From Blastomyces gilchristii SLH14081 (lineage: Eukaryota > Ascomycota > Eurotiomycetes > Onygenales > Ajellomycetaceae), in assembly GCF_000003855.2 (NCBI RefSeq), contig NW_003101681.1:6499900-6563899 (forward strand): DNA of 64,000 nt, written 5' to 3'. Each line of letters opens with the position of its first letter. Position 1 is the stretch's first letter. Below the pieces are notes generated by a model. It was not told the origin of the DNA, did no database searches, and saw only the letters and a list, made by a program, of their open reading frames with translations. A program made the position numbers and the translations under genes. Positions 1 to 12,342 of this stretch are shown in pieces.

Positions 1-1585
1 GCATAGTAACATTATCTTCATTCAATACATGCACTGTTAATATTCTTTGTATGCAGTTATCATATAATCTGTATCAGAGATATATGCAGAAAACAGATCT
101 TTGTTACTAGAACAAATGATTATAGCAATTCTCTCTTTTTATATTATAAAGATAAGTTGTTCTCATTTCTTTCTTCTCTCTTTTCTCTTCTTCAATCAAT
201 CACTAATTTCAAGCTGATATGAAAACTATTAAAACACTCTCAGAAACCCTCAAATTGAAGAGTATAGACTAATCAAATTTCAAATGCAGAAGAAATCAAA
301 TTATCTTCTACAGATTCAATTACTCATTTCTCTTCAAATAAAACAGCAGTCGCGTCCCCCCCTCCCTCTCAATCAAACAAAACATGGCCTGTGAAAAGCA
401 AGTACCATGCCAGGCCATAATGGCCAACACAGCCTCAGCATGCAGGGCTGTATATGCGCAGTGTGTGCTGAACTGAGAGACTGTGTGAGTTGCAAACTGA
501 TGACAGCATCCCAGGGAGAGCCATGCAGCGTGAGAAAGCTGCAACTCTCAGTCATGTGCACAGAGAGTGAATCACTGCAGTAAGTGTATATGCATTAAAG
601 TAATACTTTTTGATAACACTCAGTCTCTGATATGATGAAAATAGAGTCTCTCTGTGAGATCTGTTTCTATCAGAAGTCAGAGAATCTTATATTTCTCAAG
701 ATCATCTTCACACACCTTGTCTGTGAAATTGATGAGAGAAATCATCAATTCCAGCATTCTGCTCTTGATGTTATTCAAGTGATAGCAGAGTTCACCCTGA
801 TCACACTTTTTAAGTGTATATTTTCTAATTATTCACATTTATATAGATATATACTGATTATTTGTTAGATGATATTAAGATAATAGCTTATCACAGCTGT
901 GTTACTCTCACTGTGAGAGATATACAGTTAGTGATGAATATTGCAAAGACTCTGAGAAGTGAGTATTTTGAGAGTACTACAGCTCTGCAATCTTGATTTT
1001 TTTTTGTTTTTATTTTTTGTTTTTTTCTTTTTCTTTTCTTTTTTTTTTTAATTTTTCTTTCTCTTTCTATCTTTTTCTTTCTCTTTCTATCTTTTTCTTT
1101 CTCTTCTTTTTTTCTTTCTCTTTTTTTTTTTTTTTTTTGTTGTGATTTTTTCTTGTTGTTTTATTTTTTGTTTTTTTATTATTTTTTATATTTTACATTT
1201 TTTTTTTTAATTAAAATGATATTGATTATGATCTGTGTTCAGAAAAGTAATGATATTTGATAACACTCTCTGTTGAATTTTCAACAAATGAGCACTATGT
1301 TATGATATTATGTAAGTGAGAAATGATTTCATAGTTTCATTTGATGCCATTTTCAATAATGAGATCAGAATGAAAATGTGACTAAGAATTCAAACATATT
1401 CTTTATCTGAGACTAGATTTTTATTTGAAAAGTGAATCTGGAACCTTTAATATTTGAAATAACAGAATTTGAGATCAATATGATGAACACAAATCATGAC
1501 CAGAAGTAATGCTTTTAGGCAACATGACAACTGTAAAGTTTGATTCTGGTCCCAGACACGGTCACACGGTCACACGGTCAGTCTA
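1..1585. repeat. AT-rich non-coding segment ending in a MITE-type terminus
   Basis: No credible gene is seen. The right end (about 1547-1585) reads like the end of the TAGACTG-type MITEs: a GGTCCCAGACACGGTCACACGG-like stretch ending in CGGTCAGTCTA at 1585. The body does not match the 505-bp MITEs. It does carry degenerate copies of a motif in the middle of those MITEs (two GTAACGCT-like octamers about 13 bases apart) near 598-623, 1235-1260 and 1505-1530. It may be the end of a larger relative of the MITE whose other end lies outside the window. Bases 340-580 are less AT-rich but have no open frame with coding character. Confidence 0.35.
996..1209. repeat. T-rich low-complexity tract
   Basis: About 210 bases are nearly pure T with scattered C, G and A, including short repeats of TTTCTTTCTCTTTCTATC type. 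It is simple sequence with no coding or structural-RNA feature. Confidence 0.85.
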
Positions 1586-2295
1586 AGCAAGCTTGTGTGA
1601 AATATATCATAAATCTCTGATAATGTGTCAAAGTGATAGTTATAACTATCTAGAACTTCTATTACTTTATATCTGATATGATAATAATCTAGTGTATGAA
1701 ATGAACATGTAATTTATGTATTCTTAAGATTCAATCATATCAGATCTTCTATCTTATATTATTCAGTGAAGTCTCAGTGAACATTGATTTGATTCTCTTA
1801 ATCTTGTTTCACAGTTGTTATGAAGATCTCTGTTCAATCACAGATATCTCAGAGCTTTATTACTATATTATCAGTGATCTGAATTGAACTGTGAGAGTTC
1901 AGTGTGAACTGTGTAGTCTCTAGAAGATTCAACACTTTCATATAATATCTGTGTGTAAGAAAGCACAGGCTTATATCTGTTGAAACAGCATCTTGACTGT
2001 TGATAGTGATCTCTGTGTGTAGAAGAAGATTATATTAATTATCTTGTAAGTAATTATAGAACTTATAAAGATAATTCTTTACAGTCTGAATTATCTATTC
2101 TGATGCATCATTGATCTTGAGATGATAAGCAGTTAACAGATAATGTATAATCTTGAGAACTTGACAGATTCTAGTTCAGAGAGTGCTCATGAATTGACAG
2201 CTCTGATCTGATACTATGAATCTCAGCAATTCATGCATTCAATAGAACAGACTCTGTAGAAAGACTTCAGTGACTTGTTCAGTATTCATCTTATT

Positions 2296-2800
2296 TAGAC
2301 TGGCCGCCGGGACCATGAATTTCATGTTTGATCTCATTTGGTCTGGTCTCATACATTTCTTGGCGTGAATCCCGCTGGGACTAATCATTAAATAAACATG
2401 CAAAGTGACTATATATCAGATCTCAAAATGAAACCATGACTTGAAAAAAATGAGAAAGTGGTCCCATTTGGTCCCATTTAGTCCCATTCTTGGCATAAAG
2501 TTACTATTTTTAGACATTTTAAGGTTTTTTTAGACTATTTTTAATTTTTTAAAAAGTAACGCTTTTTGGTAACGCTCAAATGAGATTTAAAGCCATTTAA
2601 AGCAATAAAAATAATTTAAATTGAGAAGTGGAAATCATGGTCCCATTTGAAAAATGTGACAAGAGTAGACAGTAAGTCCCACTGAGACAGTATGGGACTA
2701 CTATCTAATGTTAGAACCGTGTAATGGGATCTGTCGAATTGACAATGAGACTATCAAAAATTCTGGTCCTGGTCCCAGACACGGTCACACGGTCAGTCTA
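2296..2800 (+). mobile_element. MITE copy 1 (TAGACTG family)
   Basis: 505 bases bounded by the inverted repeats TAGACTGGCCG and CGGTCAGTCTA, with TA at each outer end, as expected of a TA target duplication by a Tc1/mariner-type transposase. There is no coding capacity. It is the least mutated family member here and keeps CpG at both ends (GGCCGCCGGGACC at left, ACACGGTCACACGG at right). It lies inside the family-F element. The middle carries the motif with two GTAACGCT octamers at 2554-2580. Confidence 0.85.
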
Positions 2801-4284
2801 ATCTTATTATAAGATTTCAATATTATATCTTTGCTTAATTAATTCATGATGATCAGAATGTTTCTACAACTCTTACTCTTAGATAGATTAACAGTGAAGT
2901 TAATTACTACATCTTATCAGATTCTATCAGAAATATCAAGTGATTTCAGTAGATCTTTTCTACAGTTCTTTCATAAGATAATGAAAGAATAGTGATTACA
3001 GTTTCAGATGAAGTGTCTGATACTGTTTAATATATCAGATTAATAGAACTCTCAGAAGATCATTCTATACAGTTATTCACAGTCTGAATAATCAGTTATA
3101 CATGAATGATGCATCTCTTGCATTATTCAGATGTATAAGAATTCAAAGTGAGAGACTCAGCATTGTTTATGAAATTGTAAAGTGTTATTATTATTGATTG
3201 AATATTCTGAGATGTCAGTTCTTACTTATAATTCTGAGAGAAATCAGAGTGCTTCTTATTATACTGCTTCAGTGAGTGTTTGAAGAAGTTCATCAGTTTG
3301 AGCTACTATATGTTATAGCTCATCTAATATAGATTTGAAAGAAGTTGAGATATCAGTGATAGTTCTAATTAGAGAAGTATGTATAGTGCTGTGAGCTGTT
3401 TCATCTTGATTCACTAGTATCTTTGAATTCAGAAGTCAGTGCTCTTGATTCATTCAGTAAGTATCTGTTACATTGAATGATATATCTTACTCTCATTGTA
3501 AGAGAGCATCTGCTATCAAGTTCTAACTGTCAGAACAGTAGTGTATTGTAAAATGAAAGCAGCTTAAGAACTCAGATTATCATATCTATTATTCAGTAAG
3601 TTTACAGATAGTTATAAAGTATTTGAGATTCTTATAATCTGTGACTATCTCAAACTCAGAAATACTTTAAAGTTCAGAGTCTCATTCTTCTAAACAGTGT
3701 ATAATTGTAAGAAGTTTCTTATCATAGATCTCATAATTGCATTCAGTGAGACTCAGTTTCTTAGACATGAAAACATATGATTGTAGAACATCTTCATCAT
3801 CATATTATAATATCACTTCTTCTATCATGTAGTCAGAGAAATCAGCTTCAATAACTGTCTTACAATCAGAATCAAAGATTATCAGCAGAGAGATATTAAT
3901 GAACATCTTCTTCATCTGTGTAAATGCAGCTTCAGCATCTACTGATTATTAAAATACTGAGTCTTTCTTAGTGAGATCTGTAAGTAATCTTATAATATCT
4001 GAGAAGTTTCATATAAATCACTGATAGAAGTTAGCAAATCTGATGAAGCTTTATACATCTTTCACAGTATGCAGAGCTTCTCATTCAAGAATAATGAAGA
4101 CTTTCTCAGAATTCATTCAAATTCTCTTATCAGCTTCTATAATAAAACTCAGATACTTGATACTCTTAACTTTAAAATCATACTTATCAATATCTATCAG
4201 TAGTTCTGCTTCTTATAGTTATTATAATATCTTTCACATATATTCTTGATATTCTTTTCTGAATTCATTGATGAAGATGAGAAT

Positions 4285-4640
4285 GTCATCTAGATAAGCA
4301 GATATAAACTTATTAAGAAAATCTCAAAGTATTCAGTTGATATACTTCTGAAATGTACTGAGAGTGTTAATCAGTTCAAAGAGTGTGACTATTCATTCAA
4401 AGAGATCATAATATGTTCAGAATGCTGTAAGTCATTCATCTTCTTCAGTGATATGAATCTTATGAAACACAGTAATGATATCTAGTTTTATAAATCATTG
4501 AGCTTGTCTAATCTGTGCTAGAGTTTCATTGATGAGAGATAAGAGATATCAATCTTTCTTTGTCAATCTATTCAGACCTCAATAGTTCATGCAGAATCAG
4601 AGTTCTTTATCTGATTTCTTTGCAAAGAGAATAGAGACTG
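4285..4640 (-). pseudogene. Reverse transcriptase domain of family-F element
   Basis: Minus-strand RT core. The catalytic YLDD (4285-4296) is unmutated, followed by ILIF. Upstream at 4470-4640 lie FAKK, a degenerate YxGLN motif, LTKKD and an INETLA-like helix, with stop codons interspersed. Stops and missing arginine or tryptophan codons fit G-to-A decay, so it cannot give an active enzyme. Confidence 0.7.
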
Positions 4641-5672
4641 TGATGAAAGAGTTGCTAATGTATATGAATTCTTTATTCAACAGATCATTGAGTGTCTTTC
4701 AAAGAAGAAGAAGTTCATCTCAGAACATATTATAAAGAGAGTCTTATAATGATTTAAGATTCTTATCATTCTTTTTCTCTAACTTGATACTGTGATTCAC
4801 TTCAGAATCTTATAAGAGAAGTATGTTTGTAATATTATCTTATCAGAAGACATCTAGATATTCATGATATTATTGAGAAAGTTTTGTATGAGAATCTGTT
4901 ATTATAACATGAGATAACTTTTCTAGAGCCTTTTTAATATCAGTCAGACTGGTGAAATAGATTGATACATGATTCTGCTATCAGTGACTCTGTCAGTGAT
5001 TTTAATGATAACTTCTTTTTCAGAGTATTTCATACACATTGACAGAGATCTGTGTCAGATTCATAATCTTATGAATATCATCTTCATGAACTCTATCATT
5101 GTTAGGAAATATCAAGCTTCTGTTTCAAGTATTCAATAAGATGTCTTATTCAGATAGTCAGACAAGTTCTAACATAAGATTATAATCAAGATTATCAACT
5201 TCATACATGTAGACATCTTTATATTAATATTCTTCTATATCTATGATCAGCTTCATCATGTAACAGATATAAATATCTTTTGAATCATCAAATTCTGTGA
5301 GAGATTGAGATTTTGATAGAGAAATATGCTGAAGATTATGATATCTTATAACTGAAGATTTTATCATTGTATAGTAACATAGATCACTGTCTATCATGAT
5401 CTTCATATTATACATGTTATTAATCACAGTAAATATAAGAATCATATTCATTGTTATCTTCTCTTTAAATTATTATCATCTGATCTCTTCAAGCTTCTGT
5501 TTGTGAATTTGAACAGAAGCTAATCTTTTCTCTGTTTCATTAGAGTATTCTCATAATTATTCTCTGAATCTTTCTCTAATGTAACATAATTGATATGAAC
5601 AGACACTGATTCATTCTTTGAATGAGAAGACACTGATCTTTCTCTCAAATATAAAGATATATAGATTGATCA

Positions 5673-5714
5673 GCAGTTGAAAGCAATATGTTCTGATTAA
5701 TTACAGTTGATACA
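5673..5714 (-). pseudogene. Gag CCHC zinc knuckle of family-F element
   Basis: Fourteen minus-strand codons read C-I-N-C-N-stop-S-E-H-I-A-F-N-C: a CX2CX4HX4C knuckle with all four zinc ligands kept and one TAA replacing an inner residue. It marks the gag nucleocapsid and fixes the orientation of the element. Confidence 0.8.
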
Positions 5715-6944
5715 CACTTCACATTGATATTGATTAATGACTTCTTCAGAAGTGATCTCAGAGACTTGAAAGCCTGTTCAGATAATGAAGACTCTTGCTT
5801 ATGTATAGATATTTAAGTCTACTCAATTCATAGCATCTGCATCATTGTTATTTCTCAGTGCGGGTGTATAAGTCACTGAGATGTAACATCTTCTACCACT
5901 GTTCTGTATATTCTTGAGCTTGATAAGACAGTCATTTATTATCTGAAGCTGTGTGTAGAAGTCTTTATAAGTCTGATCTTTATCTACACTTATAAGAGTC
6001 TGTAAGATTTTAAAAGTTAATATCTTCTTAAGCATGCTAATCTTTATTTAATTCTTTCAAGATTAATCATCTGCTTCTAGAATCTTGATGTTGAAGTCAG
6101 AGATAAATGTTGTAAGAGAAGTATTTCTCTGTCAGATACTCTGTAATCAATCTAATACTTTCTATTATATAACAGTGTCTCAGAACAGAATATCAAGATG
6201 TTTTATAATATTATCAGATATTTGCAATGCTGATTTATATACTTTCATTCATGAATAAAACTTCTGTTTCATGTGATTCTTCAATTGTTCATTGATATAT
6301 CAATCTTGATTAATTAATGAACTGATGAAATCTTCATCTACACTCAGTTTTGTACGCATTTTCATTCTTCATAATGAGTAGAGAGTGAGATCAGAAGTAT
6401 TAAAATATGCAGAAGTATCTAAGCATTCTTTCAGTACTTTTGTATTTAATTCTGTAGATGTTAAAATTGCATGAGTTTCTTATTATAATAATTATTGAAT
6501 CTCTTCATATTAATGTTATTGAGTTGTATACATATCAGCTATTTATTATTATTATAGTTTCAACATTACTCAGAGTCACTGTGATACTATATCTATACTC
6601 ATATTCAAGAGTTTCATATTATTATTAAATATGATTATATTAATTATTGAATATATAATATCTGTAAAATCTGAAGAAGTGTAATTATATTCTCATATAT
6701 CTGAGTATCAGAACTCTCAGATCTTTCACTGATATTCTCTTTATAAGATTTTATTACAGAGTCAGAGTAACTGATAAGTAAGCTTCTATCTGAGAACTCA
6801 GTATTCACTTAACTATTTAACTGTTTCTCTATTTCTTATATGTTGTTATGTGTTTAAATATCTCTTAATGAATAATTGTTTCTAATAAGAAGATAATGTG
6901 TGAATAATCATTTTCTAATAAGAAGACAATGAATGTTTTTATAG

Positions 6945-7288
6945 TGTAAGAGGTCTACACTGAATAGATTGATATAATATTATAGATCTTATATAACAAA
7001 GATAAAAACATTAAAGAAGAAAAGAAAGAGAAAGTGTGAGAATCAGTGATTGAGATAAATATTTATACATGTATGTGATGGTGTACGCGGTGGAGCTTCA
7101 GGGTGGAAGAATATACGCGCGTTCATAGCAGCCGAGGATCGGCGATTGAGAATGGCCGAGAATCGGAGTGTACGCGTTCGTGGCGGCCGAGGATCGGCGA
7201 TCGAGAATGGCCGAGGATCGGAGCGTACGTGGAATCTGTGGAGTGTAACGGAATAGTCTATATGATTGATCGGGCGCAGCCCGCCACA
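6945..7288 (-). repeat. Family-F LTR I (5' LTR of the F element)
   Basis: Starts TGTAAGAGG and ends CGCCACA on the plus strand. Homologous LTRs lie at 7322-7629 and, in opposite orientation, at 46193-46449. The right half (7080-7288) keeps many CpG sites that are lost in LTR II. It contains a 55-bp tandem duplication absent from LTR II. A 32-base leader-like segment (TTTCTAATAAGAAGA...) precedes both LTR I and LTR II on the plus strand, so the LTR-plus-leader unit is tandemly repeated. Confidence 0.7.
7118..7227. repeat. 55-bp tandem duplication inside LTR I
   Basis: Two adjacent 55-base copies, 7118-7172 and 7173-7227, each starting CGCGTTC and containing GCCGAGGATCGGCGA. They differ by a few transitions. 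LTR II has only one copy (around 7500-7550). Confidence 0.85.
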
Positions 7289-7321
7289 TTTCTAATAAGA
7301 AGATAATGAACATTTTTCTAG

Positions 7322-7629
7322 TATAAGAGGCCTATGCTGAATAGATCAATATAATATTGATAGATCTTATATAACAAAGAGAAAAATATTAGAGAAGAAA
7401 AGAAAGAGAAAGTATAAGAATCAGTGATCAGAGTGAATATTTATACATATATATAATAATGTAAGTAGTGAAGCTTCAGAGCAGAAGAATCTATACATGT
7501 TTATAACAGCTGAGAATCAGTGATTGAGAATGACTGAGAATCAGAGTGTACACATTCAAGAATGAAGTGAAAGAATCTATGAAGTGTAATGAAATAGTCT
7601 ATATAATTAATCAGATGCAGCTTATCACA
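7322..7629 (-). repeat. Family-F LTR II, heavily mutated
   Basis: Starts TATAAGAGG (mutated TGTAAGAGG) and ends TTATCACA (counterpart of CCGCCACA in LTR I). Nearly every CpG of LTR I is TpG or CpA here. To its right follows a fragment of family-F pol, so this LTR was probably inserted into another family copy. Confidence 0.65.
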
Positions 7630-8281
7630 GAATCTCTTATTTAATAGATTATTAAGTGTTTTCTGAAGAAGAAGAAGTTCATCTCAAGATATATTATAAA
7701 GAGAGTCTCATGATAACTCAGAGTTCTTATTATTCTTCTTTTTTAACTTAATACTGTGATTGACTTCTAAGTCTTATAAAGAAGATATATTTATAATATT
7801 ATCTTATCAGAAGACATCTAGATATTTATAATATTATTAAGAGAGTTTTGTGTAAGAATCTGTTATTATAGTACAGAATAACTTTTCTAGAGCTTTCTTA
7901 ATATTGATCAGACTGATAGAATAGATTAATACATAATTCTACTCTTATTGACTTTATTAGTGACTCTGTCAGCAGTTTTAATAATAACTTCTTTTTCAGA
8001 GCATCTTGTAAGTGTAAACAGAGATCTGTGTCAGATTCATAATCTTGTGAATATTATCTTTGTGAATTCTATTATTATTAGAGAATATCAAGCTTCTATT
8101 TTAAGTGTTTAATAAGATATCTTGTTCAGATAGTCAGATAAGTTCTAATATAAGATTGTAATCAAGATTATTAACTTTATATATATAGGCATTTTTATAT
8201 TGATGTTCTCTCACATCTATGATCAACTTCATCATGTAGTGAGTATAAATGTTCTTTGAATTATTAAATTCTGTGAGAAGT
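7630..8281 (-). mobile_element. Family-F pol fragment
   Basis: Collinear with 4667-5295 of the F element (same order and wording, with transitions), so a second copy of the protease/RT-upstream part of pol. It breaks off at 8281 where the LTR of element T begins. Confidence 0.7.
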
Positions 8282-8784
8282 TGTTACACTTCTGACCATG
8301 TCAAGACCTCACTATGATTTCACACAGCTCATTACTTTCATACGGATGATTTCATTCATCTCACAGACTGTCTGAACAGGTTTTCAATCACTTTATAACA
8401 TTATTCAGATATATTATAGAAAGATCTGATTGATAAATATAAGAATCTCACTTCTATACAAGGTCAGCAGATTACTCTTTCTTAATAGTGAGACACTGCT
8501 GAGGTATCACTCTAGCTATTCTTACTTATGAAATGAGAGAAGAGTATTTACTCATTATCTATATAGAATAGCTAGATGCTGACTCTCTATCAAAGAAGTC
8601 AGTGATTTGTTTTTCTTCTACTGAAATATATATAAGAGTTACTGTATTTCTTATATAATCTTCTTAGTATACTTAGTATTATATCTGTGATATTCTCATA
8701 ATAACTCTGTAGTCTATAAGCTTGCTATTTAAGCAAGATAGTCAAGCTTACTTATACAGCTTCTTAAATAACTATCTCGAGCTA

Positions 8785-11700
8785 TATTGGAATTCTGGTC
8801 AAGATATCTCAAATGAAATGCTTGAGAATAGAGTGAAGCTTATTACATCTATTATTCTAACAAGTGTTAGAGATAATATTCCAAAAAGAAAATCTTCTGA
8901 GTATTCAAAACCTTGGTGGAATGAGAATATCTCATCTAAAAGGAAAGAATTAGCTACTGCTAGAAGAGATTGAAAGAATGATGTAATATCTGATGAAGAG
9001 TTCAAAGCTATCAGAAATGAATATTTTTCAGATATTAAAAGAGCTAAAACAGACTGCTGGAATAAATTTCTTGAAGAAGCACAAGAGAAGGAAGTTTTTA
9101 AAGCTTTTAACTATACTAAAATAAGAAGTGTAGTAAAACTTCCAGCTCTAGAATATGAGTTTCAGAATGAATCATATACAGCAAACTCTTTTGAGGAAAA
9201 ATGTCAAGCTTTCATGAGAATTCTCTTTCAGAACTCACCAGATTCAGATTCAGATTCAGAGGAAGAGAATATATCACTTCTCAACTACATTGATGAAAAT
9301 GACTGAGAATGGTCTGATCTTACACAAGATGAATTAGAGTCAGCTATCTTCTCAAGTTCTGTTAAAACTGCTGCAGATCCTGATTCAATTAATCACTTGA
9401 TTATTCAAAATACATATTCCTACTTAAAGAATGAATATTTTGAGCTCTTTTTTAATCTCTTGAAAAATGGATATCATCCTGAATGCTGGAGAGAAGCCAC
9501 TGGAGTGATTCTTGCAAAACCTAATAGAAAAACTTCAATTCCTAAGTCATATAGAGTAATATCTCTATTGAACTGCCTAGGAAAGGTTTTAGAAAAGATA
9601 ATAGCTACTTAACTATCTTTTATAAGCTCTATAGATGATTCTCTTTTATTCAGTGAACAAATGAGAGGTAGAAAACAGTGTTCTGCAATTGACACTGTTC
9701 TCTCAGTTGTTCATGATATTCAAATAGCAAAGCATGAGGATCTGGTCTCAACTGCAGTTTTTATTGATATAAAAGAAGCATTTGATCATGTTTCAAAGTC
9801 AAAGTTAATTCAGACATTGAAGATATTAAAACTGCCACTTTCTCTAATAAAATGAGTTAACTGTTTTATGTCTAAAAGAATTATACAACTCTTCTTTGAT
9901 GGAATGAAACAAGACAAGACTGAGATAAAAATAGGAGTATCACAGGGGTCTTCAATCTCACTCATTTTATTTGCAATATACACTGCATATCTATTCAAAA
10001 ATAGAAATATGAGAATAGTGTGATCTCTGAGTTATGTGGATGATATTGGTCTAGTCTACAGCTCAAAAACTATCAAAGAGAATTTGAAAGTAATTGAAGA
10101 AGCTGCAAAGGAAATCTTTGTTAGAGCAGATATCAATCAAATTCAATTTGATATGGATAAAACTGAGTTAATTCATTTCTTTCCTAGATTCAATGAGAAA
10201 GAACTATCTCTAACTCTTTTAAATAGAGAGATTAAACCCAGTGTAAATGTCAAATGATTAGGAGTATGGTTAAACTCCAAGTTGAATTTTAAATATCACA
10301 TTCAACAAAGAACTGTCAAGGCAGAAAGACTATTGAATAACATAATCAGACTATCAAATACAGAGAGGGGTCTATCCTTCCAGGCTATGAGACAGTTATA
10401 TATAGCCTGTATTACATCAGTAGCTGATTATGAAGTTCAAGTTTGATGAAATAATCAAGGGAATTTCACTGAACTCTTTCAAAGTCTGCAAAACAGAGCC
10501 TTGAGAAGAATTCTGAGAGCATTCAAATCATCTCCTATTAAAGCAATGGAAATTGAAGCTTCAATTCCTCCTCCTACTATTAGATTTGAAAAGGCCTGTA
10601 TGAACTATGCTCTGAGAGTTGTAAAGATGAGCTCAAATCATATAATCAGAGAAAGAGTCTCTTCTTCATTTTCATCAATTAACTCTGGAAATGAACTGGA
10701 TTGGAATAGATTTCTTGATTGAAATGAAAATAATTCTTCAAAGAAAATGCCTTCTCAACTGTACAGACTATGCTCTCTGATCAAAAATCAATTTTCTTCT
10801 TTAAATGTTGAAAAAGTTGATCATGAGAAGTTATCTCTCTGGAGAAAAAAGCTTGAATCTCTTATAGACTTACAAATAAGTGAACTATCAAAAGAGAAAG
10901 AATATGAACAGCATTTGAAGAGAATTTCTACAATCAATGTAAAAGACTCTATTCTGATTTATTCAGATGACTTAAAAAATGAGAACTTGAATAGATTAGG
11001 TGCAGGCATTGCTTTTACTGAAGATAATATTAATTTTATCTCAGATTTCTGGAATCTAGACTCTGAATGTGAAGTCTTTGATGCTGAACTATTTGCAATA
11101 GTGAAAGCTTTCAAACTCATTGAAATAAAATCTTATAAAAGAGGAAATTGTTTGAAAGAGGCATGGATATTCTCTGATAGTCAAGCTGCTTTAAAAAGAC
11201 TTAGAAATAGTCAGATTCATAATGATCAAATGAATCTTGAACTGATCTTAAACTCTGTTTTAAAAATTCAAAAGAGAAGAACATCAAAGCTGAGAATTCA
11301 TCTGCACTGGGTTCCTGCTCATATGAATATTCATAGCAATGAATTGACTGATTCAGCTGCAAAAAAGAGTGCAGAATTAAGCAGATCTATTCAAAAAATT
11401 ATATCCTGGTCTTTTATAAAGAGAAAAATAAAAGAATCTTGTTTAGACAAGTGAAATGAAAGCTGGCAGAAACAAAAGAAGAGTATACATTATTCAAGAT
11501 TTGAAACAAAACCCAAGTGGAAATCTTGTTCAATTAAATGTAAAAAGAAAATATTCTCATCTATAATACAGCTGAAACTAGGACATGGCTATTTCAAATC
11601 TTATATACAAAGATTTGATGATAGATTTGACTCAATAGAATGCTCATTCTGCAATACAAATGAGAATTCTGAGCACATTATAATGCACTGTGCATTATAC

Positions 11701-11886
11701 AATAGTCTCAGAGCCAGATTGAAAGAGAAGTATGATCTAAATCAATTAAATATGAGATTCTTATTCTCAACTGAGACAGGAATTAAATACTTAATAGACT
11801 TTCTATCAGAAACTCAAGCAGCTACAAGAAAATGGCTAAATTCAGAACTATCTGAATATGAAGAGGAGGAAATTAATCAGATATAG
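8785..11886 (+). pseudogene. LINE ORF2 (RT, RNase H, CCHC), with stops
   Basis: Essentially one reading frame interrupted by about seven stops (for example near 8971, 9304, 9609, 9853, 10021, 10255, 10720). The longest open stretch, 10747-11454 (235 codons), spans the RNase H domain, with YSDD near 10960, an ExxAI motif, FSDSQAAL and HWVPAHxxIxxNExxD. RT motifs include FDHV and YVDD. The CCHC knuckle C-X2-C-X7-H-X4-C is intact. Reading ends at TAG near 11886. It is less decayed than the surrounding gypsy elements. Confidence 0.85.
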
Positions 11887-12280
11887 TCTGTTAAAACAGC
11901 TATACACTCTCTTTTAATAATTTGTTTTGTTATAGTCTCTCTTTACTTTATCTTTTTCTGTATCTTTTCCTTTCAATTTCTTTCTATCTATCTATTTAAT
12001 GTGTCTATCTTTGAGACTGTGTTCTTTCTCTCTTTTCTTTTGTCATGATATTGTCAAATGGTTTCAAAGTATCAAAAGATGTTAAAACACTGCAATTTGT
12101 AAACAGTTTTTGTATTCTGAGCTGGAATTTTCTGATTTTGCATATCTGAAATTGATGAATGTACAATAGTTAACTTTACAGACATAGAAAAAACCCTGAG
12201 AACTAAAGTTCTCAGGTAGATGTCATAGTCTCTGACTGTATACATCTATAATTGAAGAATAATAATAATAATAATAATAA
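11887..12280 (+). repeat. LINE 3' UTR with (AAT)n tail
   Basis: Non-coding 3' region of the LINE. The end is a run of AAT units after TTGAAG. A short direct repeat that could pair (AACCCTGAGAACTAAAGTTCTCAGG, near 12192-12216) contains the hairpin arms CTGAGAACT and AGTTCTCAG and may form a stem-loop near the 3' end. Confidence 0.6.
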
Positions 12281-12342
12281 TTAAATAACTATCTCTATAT
12301 AATACTGCTAACTAGTTATTACTTTAATTCTATTATATTACA

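Larger units (their letters stand above)
1586..7288 (-). mobile_element. Family-F Ty3/gypsy retrotransposon, decayed, 3' LTR missing
   Basis: A minus-strand LTR retrotransposon riddled with stops. Its 5' LTR is at the right (6945-7288); the left LTR is absent and the left end abuts a MITE-type terminus at 1585. Remnants in minus-strand order are a gag CCHC zinc knuckle (5673-5714), a reverse-transcriptase block (4470-4640) with an intact YLDD active site at 4285-4296, and an RNase H-end motif resembling NxxADAL at about 3500-3523. The RT reads SxLFAKK followed by a xYxGLNxLTKKD motif, typical of Ty3/gypsy. A MITE (2296-2800) interrupts the 3' part. Fragments of the same family occur at 7630-8281 and 43437-44374, with LTRs at 7322-7629 and 46193-46449. 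Confidence 0.75.
8779..12280 (+). mobile_element. 5'-truncated LINE (Tad/I-like non-LTR retrotransposon)
   Basis: A 3.5-kb non-LTR retrotransposon. It lacks the N-terminal endonuclease and begins in the linker before the RT. The tail is an (AAT)n run at about 12256-12280. Perfect 15-bp target duplications TTAAATAACTATCTC lie at 8764-8778 and 12281-12295. In order it encodes a linker with PWWNENISSKRK, RT with FIDIKEAFDHV (motif A) and YVDD (10033-10044), RNase H (10960-11390) and a C-terminal CCHC motif (11641-11691). RT plus RNase H plus terminal CCHC is the layout of Tad1/I-group LINEs. Stops, often TGA where tryptophan is expected, break the frame. Confidence 0.9.
8282..12342 (+). repeat. 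5' LTR of element T, split by a LINE
   Basis: The LTR runs 8282-8778 and resumes 12296-12342, ending ATTACA. It aligns along its length with the reverse complement of the LTR of element E (41133-41664): E starts TGTCACGCCCC in this orientation and T starts TGTTACACTTC. The interruption is the LINE at 8779-12280, flanked by a perfect 15-bp direct repeat. Almost all CpG is gone, so T is older or more heavily mutated than E. No 3' LTR of T was found. Confidence 0.8.

Noticed and set aside
320..544. 74-codon minus-strand ORF in a less AT-rich patch
   Set aside because: No domain, unusual His/Cys/Ala content, no splice or promoter support; surrounded by non-coding AT-rich DNA.
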